Source: JAUILA01 sp964563925
GTDB taxonomy: Bacteria > Bacteroidota > Bacteroidia > Cytophagales > Cyclobacteriaceae
Length of the DNA stretch: 45,820 nt
Assembly (NCBI GenBank): GCA_964563925.1
Contig: CAZLZD010000035.1
Span: 1-45,820 of the forward strand
Reading direction: 5' to 3'
The notes under the pieces were generated by a model. That model had not been told where the DNA came from and did not search any database. It saw only the letters and a program-made list of their open reading frames with translations. The position numbers were made by a program, and so were the translations under genes. Positions 32,223-41,016 of this stretch are shown here, piece by piece. The number at the start of each line of letters is the position of its first letter. The first letter of the stretch is position 1.

Positions 32223-35200
32223 AAGGGGAAGAATCACATCAGGAAGAGCACCGGGAAGTGCATGAAAAAGGGGCCATCGCCTATATGGCCAGGCACCCGC
32301 TGGTGGCCAACCTGCTGATGATCATATTGCTTGGCGGAGGCTTCTGGACCATGTATAATATTCAGAAGGAAGTATTTCCCCAGTTTCAGCTGGATATTGT
32401 AGAAGTAAGTGTGGTATATCCCGGAGCCGCACCTGCCGAAGTGGAGCAGGGAATACTCATGCCGGTGGAAGAAGCCGTGATCGGCGTTCAGGGTATACGG
32501 GAGATATCCTCCACGGCCAATGAAGGATCGGGTACGGTGACTATCGAACTGGTCGCCGGAATGGACCGCATGAAGGCCTTTCAGGATATTGACCAGGCCG
32601 TGGCGAGAATCCGGACGTTTCCGGATGAGATTGAAGTGCCGGAAGTACGGCTTCAGTCGAGACAGCGTAATGTGATGGAGATCGGACTTTACGGTGATGC
32701 CGATATCTGGACCCTTCGGATCCTGGCCGAACGATTGCGTGACCGGCTGCTGAATGACCCCAATATCACCCAGGTTGAAATAGGAAATGTTCCCGAATAC
32801 GTCACGCACATTGAAATATCCAGGGATCAGCTGAGGAGGTACAACCTGACCCTGGGACAGGTGGCCCAGATTATCCGCAATTCAAGCGAGGATGTGCCCG
32901 CCGGGGCGGTGGAAACCAGTTCAGGAGAAATCCTGCTCAGGATGAAGGAGCGAAAGCAATGGGCGGAAGAGTACGGAGAAATAGAGATTCTTTCCTCCGG
33001 CTCCGGAGCCCGTCTCACGCTCGCCGATATTGCTACGATCGATGATGGATTTGAGGAAGAAGGGTTTCATGGTCAGTTCAACGAACAGCCGACCGTGGAC
33101 TTATCCATTTTCCGCATCGGGGACCAGTCTCCGCTTGAGATCGCCGATGCCGTGGAAGCCATTCTCCAGGACTTTGCCCTCCCTCAGGGAATAAACTACC
33201 GCATTGATACCAATATCGCAGATGATTATGCCGAACGCATGTCACTGCTTACAGAGAACGGGATCATGGCGATTGTGATCGTTTTTACAATACTGGCCCT
33301 TTTCCTGGAATACCGTCTTGCCTTCTGGGTGATGATGGGAATGGCTGTTTCCTTTATCGGAGGCATTGTCTTTCTCCCCCTGATCGGTGTGAGCATCAAC
33401 ATGATCTCGATGTTCGGTTTTCTTGTGGTACTGGGTATTGTCGTGGATGACGCGGTGGTGGTGGGGGAGAATATCTATGAGTACCGTCAAAAGGGGCTGA
33501 GTTACACCCAGGCAGCAATCCAGGGGACCAAGGATATTTCCAAGCCGGTGATATTCAGCATATTCACCACGGTGGTAGCGTTTATTCCACTGCTGTTTAT
33601 TCCGGGAACGACCGGTAAATTCTGGTGGCCCCTGCCCGCTGTGGTGATTGTCGTACTTTTTGTTTCACTGGGAGAGGCGCTGTTCATTCTCCCCGCCCAC
33701 CTTGCGCATACCGGGAAAAAAGACCCGCTGAAAGTGGGCAGGTGGATCGAAAAATGGCAAGGGAAGATCGCGCGCCGGTTTAATCATTTTGTAAATACGC
33801 ACTACCGGTCTTTCCTCGAGAAATGCCTTGAAAACAGGTACGTAACCATGAGCTCAGCCATCGCCCTGCTGGTGGTTGTGGGAGGCTTTGGCTACAGTGA
33901 CCACATGGGCATTATTCTTATGCCTGAGGTGTCGGCTGATGAAATAGAGGCGGGGGTCAGGTTGCCGGTGAGCACCACCCCGGAACAGGCGGCAAAGGTG
34001 GCCGTGGATATTACCGAATCCACCATTGCCATGTTTGAGGAAAATAACCTGTATGAGGTGGCGGAAGGGGTAAAGACGAATGTTCGCGGACAGAATTTTA
34101 TCGACGTGGAAATTGTCATGAAGCCGGTTGAGGAGCGGGACATGACGGCCCAGCAGGTCATTGAGTTGTGGCGTGATGAGATTGGTGATATTGAAGGCGT
34201 TGACCAGATTACCTTTGAAGCGGAACGCGGACCCGGCGGTTATCAGCAGGATATCAGTGTAGACCTGAGCCATTCGGACATTGAGGTACTGGAAGCAGCC
34301 AGTCAGGCCTTTTTTGAACAAGTGGAGTCTTTTGATAATACCCGGGATGTGAATGATAATTACAATAAGGGAAAGCTCCAGTATGATTTTAACCTGCTGC
34401 CGGAAGGGCGGAACCTCGGGCTGACGTCCAGCGAAATAGGCATGCAGGTTCGTAATGCATTTTTCGGTGCACTGGCCATGCGCCAGCTGCGCGGTAATAA
34501 TGAAGTGGAGGTGCGGGTCAAACTGCCGCTGGAAGAACGGAGGGATATCTATAACCTGGAAGATTTTATCATCCGGACGCCAGACAGTGTGCAGGTACCT
34601 TTGCTTGATATTGTCACGGTTAGTGAACGTGAGGCATTTACGTCGATCAATCGCCGGAACGGCCGCAGGGTGGTCACGGTGGGAATGGACGTAGAGCCGG
34701 CAAACACGGTGACCCAGGTTCTTGAGTCGCTGAAACAGGAGGTACTGCCTGCCTTACGTGCCGACTTTCCGGGCATTACCTGGAGCTTTGAAGGGAGCCA
34801 GGCTGAGATGCGGGAATCCACCCAGTCGCTCTGGGGTGGGTTCATCCTGGCCATGATGATCATTTATTCGTTGCTGGCCATTGCATTTGGAAGCTATGTG
34901 CAGCCCCTTATTGTCATGGCGGCGATCCCGTTCGGGGTCGTGGGTGCTGTTCTCGGCCATATCTTCCTGGGGTACGACCTTTCCCTGGTAAGCCTGATGG
35001 GTATCATCGCGTTGTCAGGTGTGGTGGTAAATGACTCCCTGATCATGATAGACTATGCCAATAAGCGCCGAAAGGAGGGGGATTCCGTATTCAGTGCCAT
35101 CCATGATGCAGGCGTACGCCGTTTTCGTCCGATCATGCTCACCACGCTCACTACCTTTGGCGGACTAACCCCCATCATTCTGGAACAATCCGACCAGGCA

Positions 35201-35329
35201 AATACCCTGATCCCCATGGCGATTTCACTTGGGTTCGGGATTGTTTTTGCCACTTCCATCATCCTGCTGATTGTACCCAGCCTGTACATGATCCTTAACG
35301 ACCTCGCCCCGAAACGGGCGAAGGCCTGA
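32219..35329 (+). CDS. RND efflux pump, inner-membrane permease (AcrB family)
   Basis: A proton-driven antiporter of 1036 residues, the usual size (AcrB has 1049). The first helix (MARHPLVANLLMIILLGG) begins near residue 20. GIVVDDAVVVGENIYEY in the fourth helix holds the paired Asp of the proton relay. Two large periplasmic loops carry pore-domain motifs (YPGAAPAEVEQ, and the second-half counterpart), and the C-terminal helices have the GVVVNDSLIMIDYANKRR motif typical of this subfamily. Heavy-metal-type pumps lack this pattern, so it is probably a hydrophobe or lipid-type exporter (the NolG/AcrB branch). It ends the operon. A small lipoprotein gene on the other strand begins after 6 bp. Confidence 0.94.
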   Translation: MKGEESHQEEHREVHEKGAIAYMARHPLVANLLMIILLGGGFWTMYNIQKEVFPQFQLDIVEVSVVYPGAAPAEVEQGILMPVEEAVIGVQGIREISSTANEGSGTVTIELVAGMDRMKAFQDIDQAVARIRTFPDEIEVPEVRLQSRQRNVMEIGLYGDADIWTLRILAERLRDRLLNDPNITQVEIGNVPEYVTHIEISRDQLRRYNLTLGQVAQIIRNSSEDVPAGAVETSSGEILLRMKERKQWAEEYGEIEILSSGSGARLTLADIATIDDGFEEEGFHGQFNEQPTVDLSIFRIGDQSPLEIADAVEAILQDFALPQGINYRIDTNIADDYAERMSLLTENGIMAIVIVFTILALFLEYRLAFWVMMGMAVSFIGGIVFLPLIGVSINMISMFGFLVVLGIVVDDAVVVGENIYEYRQKGLSYTQAAIQGTKDISKPVIFSIFTTVVAFIPLLFIPGTTGKFWWPLPAVVIVVLFVSLGEALFILPAHLAHTGKKDPLKVGRWIEKWQGKIARRFNHFVNTHYRSFLEKCLENRYVTMSSAIALLVVVGGFGYSDHMGIILMPEVSADEIEAGVRLPVSTTPEQAAKVAVDITESTIAMFEENNLYEVAEGVKTNVRGQNFIDVEIVMKPVEERDMTAQQVIELWRDEIGDIEGVDQITFEAERGPGGYQQDISVDLSHSDIEVLEAASQAFFEQVESFDNTRDVNDNYNKGKLQYDFNLLPEGRNLGLTSSEIGMQVRNAFFGALAMRQLRGNNEVEVRVKLPLEERRDIYNLEDFIIRTPDSVQVPLLDIVTVSEREAFTSINRRNGRRVVTVGMDVEPANTVTQVLESLKQEVLPALRADFPGITWSFEGSQAEMRESTQSLWGGFILAMMIIYSLLAIAFGSYVQPLIVMAAIPFGVVGAVLGHIFLGYDLSLVSLMGIIALSGVVVNDSLIMIDYANKRRKEGDSVFSAIHDAGVRRFRPIMLTTLTTFGGLTPIILEQSDQANTLIPMAISLGFGIVFATSIILLIVPSLYMILNDLAPKRAKA

Positions 35330-35335
35330 CCTTGC

Positions 35336-35452
35336 TTAATTCCTGAGACTATTGGTCCGCCTGTAAATCTGGCATTCTTCATTAAAATTTTCGCTGTCTG
35401 AACAAGCCAGCGAACCGGCAATAAAAATAATGGCAATGGTAAGTTTTTTCAA
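35336..35452 (-). CDS. Very small lipoprotein (38 residues)
   Basis: On the minus strand a TTG start at 35452 gives a hydrophobic signal (KKLTIAIIFIAGSLAC) whose lipobox GSLAC is textbook, then a 21-residue mature peptide, SDSENFNEECQIYRRTNSLRN, and a TAA. The mature part is 22 residues from the lipid Cys and has a second Cys. Its function is unknown; small lipoproteins of this sort are easily missed. The stop is 6 bp from the end of the pump gene on the opposite strand, and the topoisomerase gene lies upstream on the same strand, 49 bp away. The start codon is inferred from the signal peptide because no ATG is in frame. No good Shine-Dalgarno is seen, as usual in this phylum. Confidence 0.55.
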   Translation of the reverse strand: MKKLTIAIIFIAGSLACSDSENFNEECQIYRRTNSLRN

Positions 35453-35501
35453 CACAGAATGAGTTTTTAGTCAAGACACACGTTGAGCAGAAAAGGATGG
35501 A

Positions 35502-36509
35502 TCAGGCTTCTTTAAGAATGTGCAGCAACCATTCCTCTTCGGCAGACAGAAGTTTGTGCACCCGTTTACCCGGGCGGGACTTTACCGGTGCCGGGTACCG
35601 TTCATTGAGAAATGTGAGAACGGCAGGGTGGATATAATATTCCCGGCACACACTAACCGTATTGCCAAGGTCTTCGGCCACAAGGCGTACCAGGGTGGGG
35701 GCGAATTCCAGCCTTGTATTGTCTTTGAGTGCCTGAATGGCTTCAGGGTATTTTTCAAGGGTAAGGCGGGTCGCTCCCCACGTCCGGAAATTCTTGGCTG
35801 TAAACGGTTGCGAGGTCAATTCCACCAGGTATTCATTCACATCGGCCGAATCGACCGGAATATATTTTCCGCGTTCGTCCTGGTACCGGAAAATTTCATA
35901 GCCAGGTAATTCAGACATCTCCCTGACCAGGCTGGCCACCTCAGGATCATCGATATGCACGTCCCGCTCCTTACCGCTCTTCGCGGTATAATGAATAATC
36001 AGCTCCCGGTCATTATTTTCCACATGACGCCGCCGCAGGGTCGTGACCCCATATGTACCATTCTCGCGGGCGTATTGTTTGTTTCCCACGCGGAAATAAT
36101 GATGGTCCAGCATATATAAAATGAGGGAAAGGACTTTCTCACGGTGCCATCCCGCTTTCTCCATCTCATTGTGGTAGGCGGTGCGGATGTCGGGCAGCAT
36201 TATTCCGAATTCCTTCAGGTTTTCAAATTTTTGCTCCTGCCGGTATGAAAGCCAGTCGTCATGATAGATATACTGCTTCCGGTCCTTAATGTCATATCCA
36301 GTACACTGCAGGTGACTGTTAACTTTCGGACTGATCCAGACCTTTTTCCAGGCCGGTGGAATTACGAGTGCTTTGATCCGCTTAAGCTGGATCTCATCGG
36401 CCACGGGTTTCTTGTCGGGTCCGAAATACCTGAACCCACGGCCCCACCGTTTCCTGCTAAAGCCAGGATTTTCGTCCGTAAAATATTCCAGATGAGCGGG
36501 AATTGACAT
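35502..36509 (-). CDS. DNA topoisomerase IB
   Basis: Relaxes positive and negative supercoils by transient 3'-phosphotyrosine cleavage without ATP. It has 335 residues, as in bacterial poxvirus-type enzymes (about 320-360). The N-terminal domain has WGRGFRYFGPD and IPPAWKKVWI; the catalytic domain has YFRVGNKQYARENGTYG and VTTLRRRHV (Arg), TAKNFRTWGAT, and the catalytic Tyr in SVCREYYIHP (about Tyr291). All catalytic parts appear present. ATG 36509 is chosen because the in-frame alternative (36527) is TTG. It is a lone gene, 49 bp upstream of the small lipoprotein on the same strand and divergent from nothing near; the PepSY gene lies 172 bp upstream. Confidence 0.92.
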   Translation of the reverse strand: MSIPAHLEYFTDENPGFSRKRWGRGFRYFGPDKKPVADEIQLKRIKALVIPPAWKKVWISPKVNSHLQCTGYDIKDRKQYIYHDDWLSYRQEQKFENLKEFGIMLPDIRTAYHNEMEKAGWHREKVLSLILYMLDHHYFRVGNKQYARENGTYGVTTLRRRHVENNDRELIIHYTAKSGKERDVHIDDPEVASLVREMSELPGYEIFRYQDERGKYIPVDSADVNEYLVELTSQPFTAKNFRTWGATRLTLEKYPEAIQALKDNTRLEFAPTLVRLVAEDLGNTVSVCREYYIHPAVLTFLNERYPAPVKSRPGKRVHKLLSAEEEWLLHILKEA

Positions 36510-36681
36510 AAGCTTATGTATGATCAAACGATGCCCCGGAAAATGAGAATATCCGGGGAGTTAGAATTTGACCAAATTCATGCCATCAGGCTTCCGGTCC
36601 GGAAACACGGTTTCAGCCACCTTCAGCGTGGTACGGGTTACACGTTTTCCCCATCAGACCGGGGAGAAGGTCGTCTCAGGG

Positions 36682-37185
36682 TCAGATAAAGAGCATAAGG
36701 ACCACCAGCAGAATTCCGCCCAGCGTGAAATAAATCCCCTTGCGCAAAATACTTTTAGAGGGGATAAACATCCAGAAAGCAGAAATCACAAAAAACAGCA
36801 AACCCAGGCCAAATAAAATATTGAAGTAGTAGAGCGGACTGTTGGTCGTGGCTTTGTGCAGCTTGGTGAATTTGTCCAGGATGAAAGGCAGCTCCTTCAC
36901 GGTTACCACCGCCATGCCGGTTGAGGCATCGTAACTACCGCCCTCAAAATAAACCATATTTCCTTCTGTACGATCCGCACTGAAATTGCGTATCCTCAGG
37001 GCTTCTCCAAGTTGCTCTGTCTTGAGGTTGGCTTCAAGCTGACGTTCGGCTTGTTTTTCCTGTTTCAGGAAGTCGGTTTGCCGGAAGATCATCACAATTC
37101 CCGACAACGCGTACACGGCCATGACACCGGCAAGAAAGAATCCCAGGTACCGGTGCCAAACCCGCATTTTGTTACTTGTGTTCAT
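36682..37185 (-). CDS. PepSY-domain membrane protein
   Basis: A protein of 167 residues. HRYLGFFLAGVMAVYALSG is the first helix with the family's WHRYLG start, then a periplasmic PepSY-like loop (residues about 40-105), a conserved TKLHKA stretch, and two more helices at the C-terminus (YYFNILFGLGLLFF, then a final helix). PepSY proteins often handle metal or ferrisiderophore reduction in Bacteroidota, or inhibit proteases; no partner here tells which. It is shorter than the usual 350-500 residue PepSY-TM proteins, being a single unit. A candidate promoter lies at 37212-37240. Confidence 0.8.
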   Translation of the reverse strand: MNTSNKMRVWHRYLGFFLAGVMAVYALSGIVMIFRQTDFLKQEKQAERQLEANLKTEQLGEALRIRNFSADRTEGNMVYFEGGSYDASTGMAVVTVKELPFILDKFTKLHKATTNSPLYYFNILFGLGLLFFVISAFWMFIPSKSILRKGIYFTLGGILLVVLMLFI

Positions 37186-37522
37186 TTAATGCTCTTTAAA
37201 AATTCAATGTGTAAATATAACACGATCAAACGCAGTCAACGTTGTCTTTTTTACGGAGAATTTTGTGAAACGGAATATCAGGCGGATGAATCGTCCGGCA
37301 GGCAACTTAAACCAAATGCCTTTCAGGTCAGGAGCAACGACTGACTGCGGGATGTGCCGGTTTCCGGGATGGTTGTGATGGTCTCCAGGGAGTTTAATGA
37401 CAGCTAAGACAGCAGAGCAAACACGTTGATCCCTGGATGTCGTGTGCCTTAATTCAGCAAAAAGGTAATGCGGAGAGTAGCGTGTTATTCACTATATTGA
37501 AAATCTAATAACCTCAATTGCT
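37186..37522. other. 337-bp divergent intergenic region
   Basis: Lies between the PepSY gene (minus) and the acylase gene (plus). I see a candidate minus-strand promoter at 37212-37240 and TATATTG (37493-37499) as a possible weak -7 box for the acylase gene, without a good -33 box. No RNA gene, repeat or real coding frame is evident; a short plus-strand frame here has no supporting features. Confidence 0.6.
37212..37240 (-). promoter_or_regulatory. Candidate promoter of the PepSY gene
   Basis: On the minus strand GTTG (37240-37237), 17 nt, TATATTTA (37219-37212): seven of eight bases fit TAxxTTTG (two being free). It sits 27 nt before the ATG; the spacing is shorter than ideal. Confidence 0.33.
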
Positions 37523-39610
37523 ATGCGCCTGTTCACTTTATTTCTGATCGCTTCCTTATTTGTCACCTGTAAATCAGGCGGACCCCTTGAAACCATGGAG
37601 TCTGGGGAACCAGGTCATATTATCTGGGATGAATGGGGTGTGCCTCACATCTATGCCGACACCCTGGAAGATCTATTTTATGCGCAAGGCTGGGCCCAGA
37701 TGCACAATCACGCCAACCAGTTGTTATGGCTATATGGCAGGTCACGCGGCAGGGCGGCTGAATACTGGGGCCCTGAGTACCTGGAGAATGACCTGCTGGT
37801 GCATACACTGGGTTTCAGGGAGCATGCCCGCGAATGGGCCTCCAGGCAAGACCCTGAATTGCAGCGAATCCTTAACTCCTTCGTGGAAGGCATGAATGCT
37901 TACCTTACTTCGCATCCGGAAGCGGTAAAGGAGGAAAACAAAAAACTGCTTCCCGTAACGGTTCAGGATGTAAATATGCACTCGATGTTTGTCGTTTTCA
38001 CCCGTTTTATAGGTGGTAGCGAACTCGGTATGGCACAGCGCTGGCCTGACCGGGGTTCAAATACCTATGCCATTTCGCCCTCACGATCTGCCTCTGGCAA
38101 CGCGATGCTGGTTCAAAACCCGCACCTTCCCTGGATGAATGAATTCCTGTTCTTCGAATCCCATCTGAACCTGCGTGGAAGGAGTATGTACGGGGCTAAC
38201 CTGCTCGGCTTCCCGGGTATTGCTATCGGGTTCAATGAATCCCTGGGCTGGAGCCATACGGACAATACACTCGATAACTCGGACACCTACGAGGTAGAAA
38301 TAAAAGACGGCAACTATTTGCTTGACGGGGAGCCACAGGAATTTGAGAGATCCATGACCACCCTGCAGGTGCTCCAGGAAGACGGCCAGCTTGCACAACA
38401 GGAAATAGAACTTCTCAGGACGGTACACGGACCGGTGATCCGGAAAACAGACGACAAGGCACTTGCCCTGCGAATGGTTGGTTTTGACCGGGCTAATACA
38501 TTTCTTCAGTGGTGGAGAATGATTAACAGTCGTTCGCTGGAAGAATTTGAAGGTGCCTTACGAATGGCACAAATCCCTTTCTGGAATGTAATGTATGCCG
38601 ACCGGGAGGGAAATATCTTTTATCTGTTTAACGGTCTTGTTCCCAAACGGTCTTCGGGTGACTGGAATTACTGGAACCGGATTATTCCTGGCGGGAAATC
38701 AGCTGATATCTGGGAAGAGGTACACTCCTATGATGATCTTCCGAAGGTACTAAACCCGGAAAACGGCTGGCTTCAGAATGCCAACGATCCGCCCTGGACC
38801 AGTACGATTCCCATGACGCTTGATCCGGGCGATTATCCCCCGTACATGGCACCGCAGGGTATGCCGTTCCGTCCGCAACGTGCGGCCCACATGCTGCTGG
38901 ATGACGAGTCGATCACTTTCGATGAACTGATGGCCTACAAGCATTCCACCCGGCTCGAGCTGGCCGACCGCATACTTGATGACCTCAAAGAAGCGGTGGA
39001 GCAGTCGGGTTCGGAAGCCGCGGAAGAGGCCATGACCGTTCTGGAAAACTGGGACCGTAGTGCAGACACCGATAGCCGAGGAATGGTACTGTTCTTCAGC
39101 TGGGCGAGAAAATTTCAACCCTGGAACCCGTCAAATTATGAAACCGCATGGAGTGCCGATGCGCCGGTATCCACGCCTGACGGGCTGGCTGACCCCGCCA
39201 GGGCGGTCCGCCTGCTTGAGGAGGCTGCGGCAGAAGTGAAGGCCGGATTCGGAAGCCTTGATATCCCCTGGGGGGATTATTACAGGATCCGTTACCGGGA
39301 TGTTGATCTTCCGGCCAATGGTATCGATGGTTCGTTAGGAGTATTCCGCGTCGCATGGCCCGGTGGTTCCGATGAAAAACACATGTATGTTGGCGGAGGT
39401 GATTCGTGGGTGGGGGTCATTGAATTTGGCGATTCGCCAAAGGCACGGGTGCTGCTTAGTTATGGCAATGCTACCCAGGAAGGATCTCCCCATGTCGGTG
39501 ACCAGCTGGCCTTGTTTTCCCGTAAAGAACTCAGGGAGGCGTGGATATCCCTGGAGGCGGTGCGTGCTCACGCCGTCAGGACCGATACCCTGATCCACGC
39601 GGTCAAATGA
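37523..39610 (+). CDS. Penicillin acylase family (Ntn-hydrolase) protein, lipoprotein-like
   Basis: An N-terminal-nucleophile amide hydrolase that would cleave itself and then hydrolyse an N-acyl bond (penicillin, an acyl-homoserine lactone or another amide). It has 695 residues with a signal and a possible lipobox FVTC (Cys16). The alpha-chain motif WGVPHIYADT is near residue 38. The autocatalytic site is RGSNTYAIS, with the nucleophile Ser179 after Gly178, and NPHLPW and GFPGIAIGFNESLGWSHT follow as in the family. The beta-chain HVGDQ motif near the end (SPHVGDQLALFSRKEL) is also present. The substrate is open. It is a single gene; the nearest co-directional gene is far away, and its end is convergent with the Tm-1-like gene. 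Confidence 0.9.
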   Translation: MRLFTLFLIASLFVTCKSGGPLETMESGEPGHIIWDEWGVPHIYADTLEDLFYAQGWAQMHNHANQLLWLYGRSRGRAAEYWGPEYLENDLLVHTLGFREHAREWASRQDPELQRILNSFVEGMNAYLTSHPEAVKEENKKLLPVTVQDVNMHSMFVVFTRFIGGSELGMAQRWPDRGSNTYAISPSRSASGNAMLVQNPHLPWMNEFLFFESHLNLRGRSMYGANLLGFPGIAIGFNESLGWSHTDNTLDNSDTYEVEIKDGNYLLDGEPQEFERSMTTLQVLQEDGQLAQQEIELLRTVHGPVIRKTDDKALALRMVGFDRANTFLQWWRMINSRSLEEFEGALRMAQIPFWNVMYADREGNIFYLFNGLVPKRSSGDWNYWNRIIPGGKSADIWEEVHSYDDLPKVLNPENGWLQNANDPPWTSTIPMTLDPGDYPPYMAPQGMPFRPQRAAHMLLDDESITFDELMAYKHSTRLELADRILDDLKEAVEQSGSEAAEEAMTVLENWDRSADTDSRGMVLFFSWARKFQPWNPSNYETAWSADAPVSTPDGLADPARAVRLLEEAAAEVKAGFGSLDIPWGDYYRIRYRDVDLPANGIDGSLGVFRVAWPGGSDEKHMYVGGGDSWVGVIEFGDSPKARVLLSYGNATQEGSPHVGDQLALFSRKELREAWISLEAVRAHAVRTDTLIHAVK

Positions 39611-39739
39611 TATAAACGCGGTAGTGTAACGAAACCGTGGCCCTCGTGCAATTATGACCTGAGTATAGGAGGAATCAATATACCGCCTGAGTGAACATCA
39701 GGATGGAACATAAGGCCTGAGCTGCGGAGAATAATTAGT

Positions 39740-39792
39740 GTAACCATTTGGTTACGTTATGTCGGCATTCATTATGTTACCAATCAGTTACG
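39740..39792. repeat. Two related palindrome-like sites at the 3' end of the Tm-1-like gene
   Basis: GTAACCATTTGGTTACG (39740-39756) has perfect 7-bp arms around TT. GTTACCAATCAGTTACG (39776-39792) matches it at 13 of 17 positions, 36 bp further, and overlaps the Tm-1-like stop. No T-tract follows, so they are not classical terminators. The rest of the 173-bp convergent spacer (39611-39783) shows nothing more. Confidence 0.5.
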
Positions 39793-41010
39793 CGTTTCAA
39801 TGAGATCGATCAGCAGATCCACTGCTTTTTTCACAAATACCGGATCTTCGGCATGGGTGTCCATTTCCACCACTTCGATATTATCGGGAAGGTGTTCCCG
39901 TAAATGGGCAAAAAAGGCTTGGTCAGCCTGCGGGTCATGCAATACACCACCGGGTATGGAATAGCGGCCCACTCCCTGGAGGGGCAGCATAAAATAGGCT
40001 TTATCCCTGGTATGCTGAAGACGCTTCAGAATATCGTCAGCTACCCTGATCATTTCTTCACTGTTAAGGCGCGGGACGAAAATAACCGGGCTGTGAAAGA
40101 CCATCTGGTGATCTTTCCATTCTTCCGGGACGACATGTTCTTCGACGAGTATGCCCAGGTGTTCCGCACCTCCAGGACACAGTACCTGGGGTATGCCAAG
40201 TTTCCCTGCAACGGTAAGGCGCTCCGGTCCGCCGGCACGCAACACATGCCAGACATCATCGGCGATCTCGCCCATAGCATAATCAAAGACGGCCCCGATG
40301 ATCCCTTCCTTCATCATTTGTTCCATGGCTCTTCCCCCTGAACCCACCGCATGAAAAACGATCACTTCATACCCCTTTTCCTCGATATAATTCACTGCTT
40401 CAATCGCCCCTTGCGTGAGGACCCCAAGGTTGGTCATTCCGATCAACGGTTTTTCTCCGCGTTCCATCAGGAACTTTTCCTCCACTCCGGCCATGCCACT
40501 GGCGGCGGCAGCTGCATTGGCCAGGATTTTCCGGGTAAAGGGGTTCAGTCTGAGAATATCGCTTACCGAAAACATCATGGTGATGTCTTTAATGCCGACG
40601 AAACCTGACATGTCCCCGGCCGCAATGGTGGAAACCATGATCTTCGGGAATCCGTAGGGCAGGGCCTGCATGATCTGGGTACAGGTGGATGTCCCCTGCG
40701 TGCCGCCCAGGCCCAGGACAGCATCCACCTCGCCGTCAGCGATTTTTCGGTTGAGTATATTTATACAGCCTTTCACCATCACAGGTGCGGCTTCGTCACG
40801 GGTCGGGTTTTTCAGTAGTTCTTCAAGTGGCCGGCCACCCTCCCGCGCAATTTTCTCCCGGGATATATCAGCCGGTATCCCCGGGTCGCCCACCACCCCG
40901 ATATCCATGAGCAATGGAATGTTTCCATGTCGTTTAATTTCTTCCTTCAGAAATCCGGCTTCCTGATCTTTCGTATCAAGGGTGATCAACAGGGCTATGG
41001 TCTTATTCAT
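39784..41010 (-). CDS. Tm-1-like ATP-binding protein (UPF0261)
   Basis: A protein of 408 residues, matching UPF0261. Characteristic segments are ALLITLDTKDQEAGFLKEE at the start, GLGGTQGTSTCTQIMQALP, the MTNLGVLTQGA region, VIVFHAVGSGGRAMEQM, and PGGVLHDP near the end. The family is named for the N-terminal half of tomato Tm-1, which binds ATP and blocks tobamovirus RNA replication; bacterial members have no known enzyme activity. It is cytosolic, with no signal. Its partner, the TIM-barrel protein, is the gene just upstream (6 bp), and the two match the two halves of the plant protein. It ends the operon that also holds an aldolase-dehydrogenase and a hydrolase. Confidence 0.9.
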   Translation of the reverse strand: MNKTIALLITLDTKDQEAGFLKEEIKRHGNIPLLMDIGVVGDPGIPADISREKIAREGGRPLEELLKNPTRDEAAPVMVKGCINILNRKIADGEVDAVLGLGGTQGTSTCTQIMQALPYGFPKIMVSTIAAGDMSGFVGIKDITMMFSVSDILRLNPFTRKILANAAAAASGMAGVEEKFLMERGEKPLIGMTNLGVLTQGAIEAVNYIEEKGYEVIVFHAVGSGGRAMEQMMKEGIIGAVFDYAMGEIADDVWHVLRAGGPERLTVAGKLGIPQVLCPGGAEHLGILVEEHVVPEEWKDHQMVFHSPVIFVPRLNSEEMIRVADDILKRLQHTRDKAYFMLPLQGVGRYSIPGGVLHDPQADQAFFAHLREHLPDNIEVVEMDTHAEDPVFVKKAVDLLIDLIETRN

Positions 41011-41016
41011 GACTGA

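Noticed and set aside
39740..39755. GTAACC...GGTTAC dyad as an intrinsic terminator
   Set aside because: The arms are perfect, but no T-tract follows on either strand and the stem is AT-rich.
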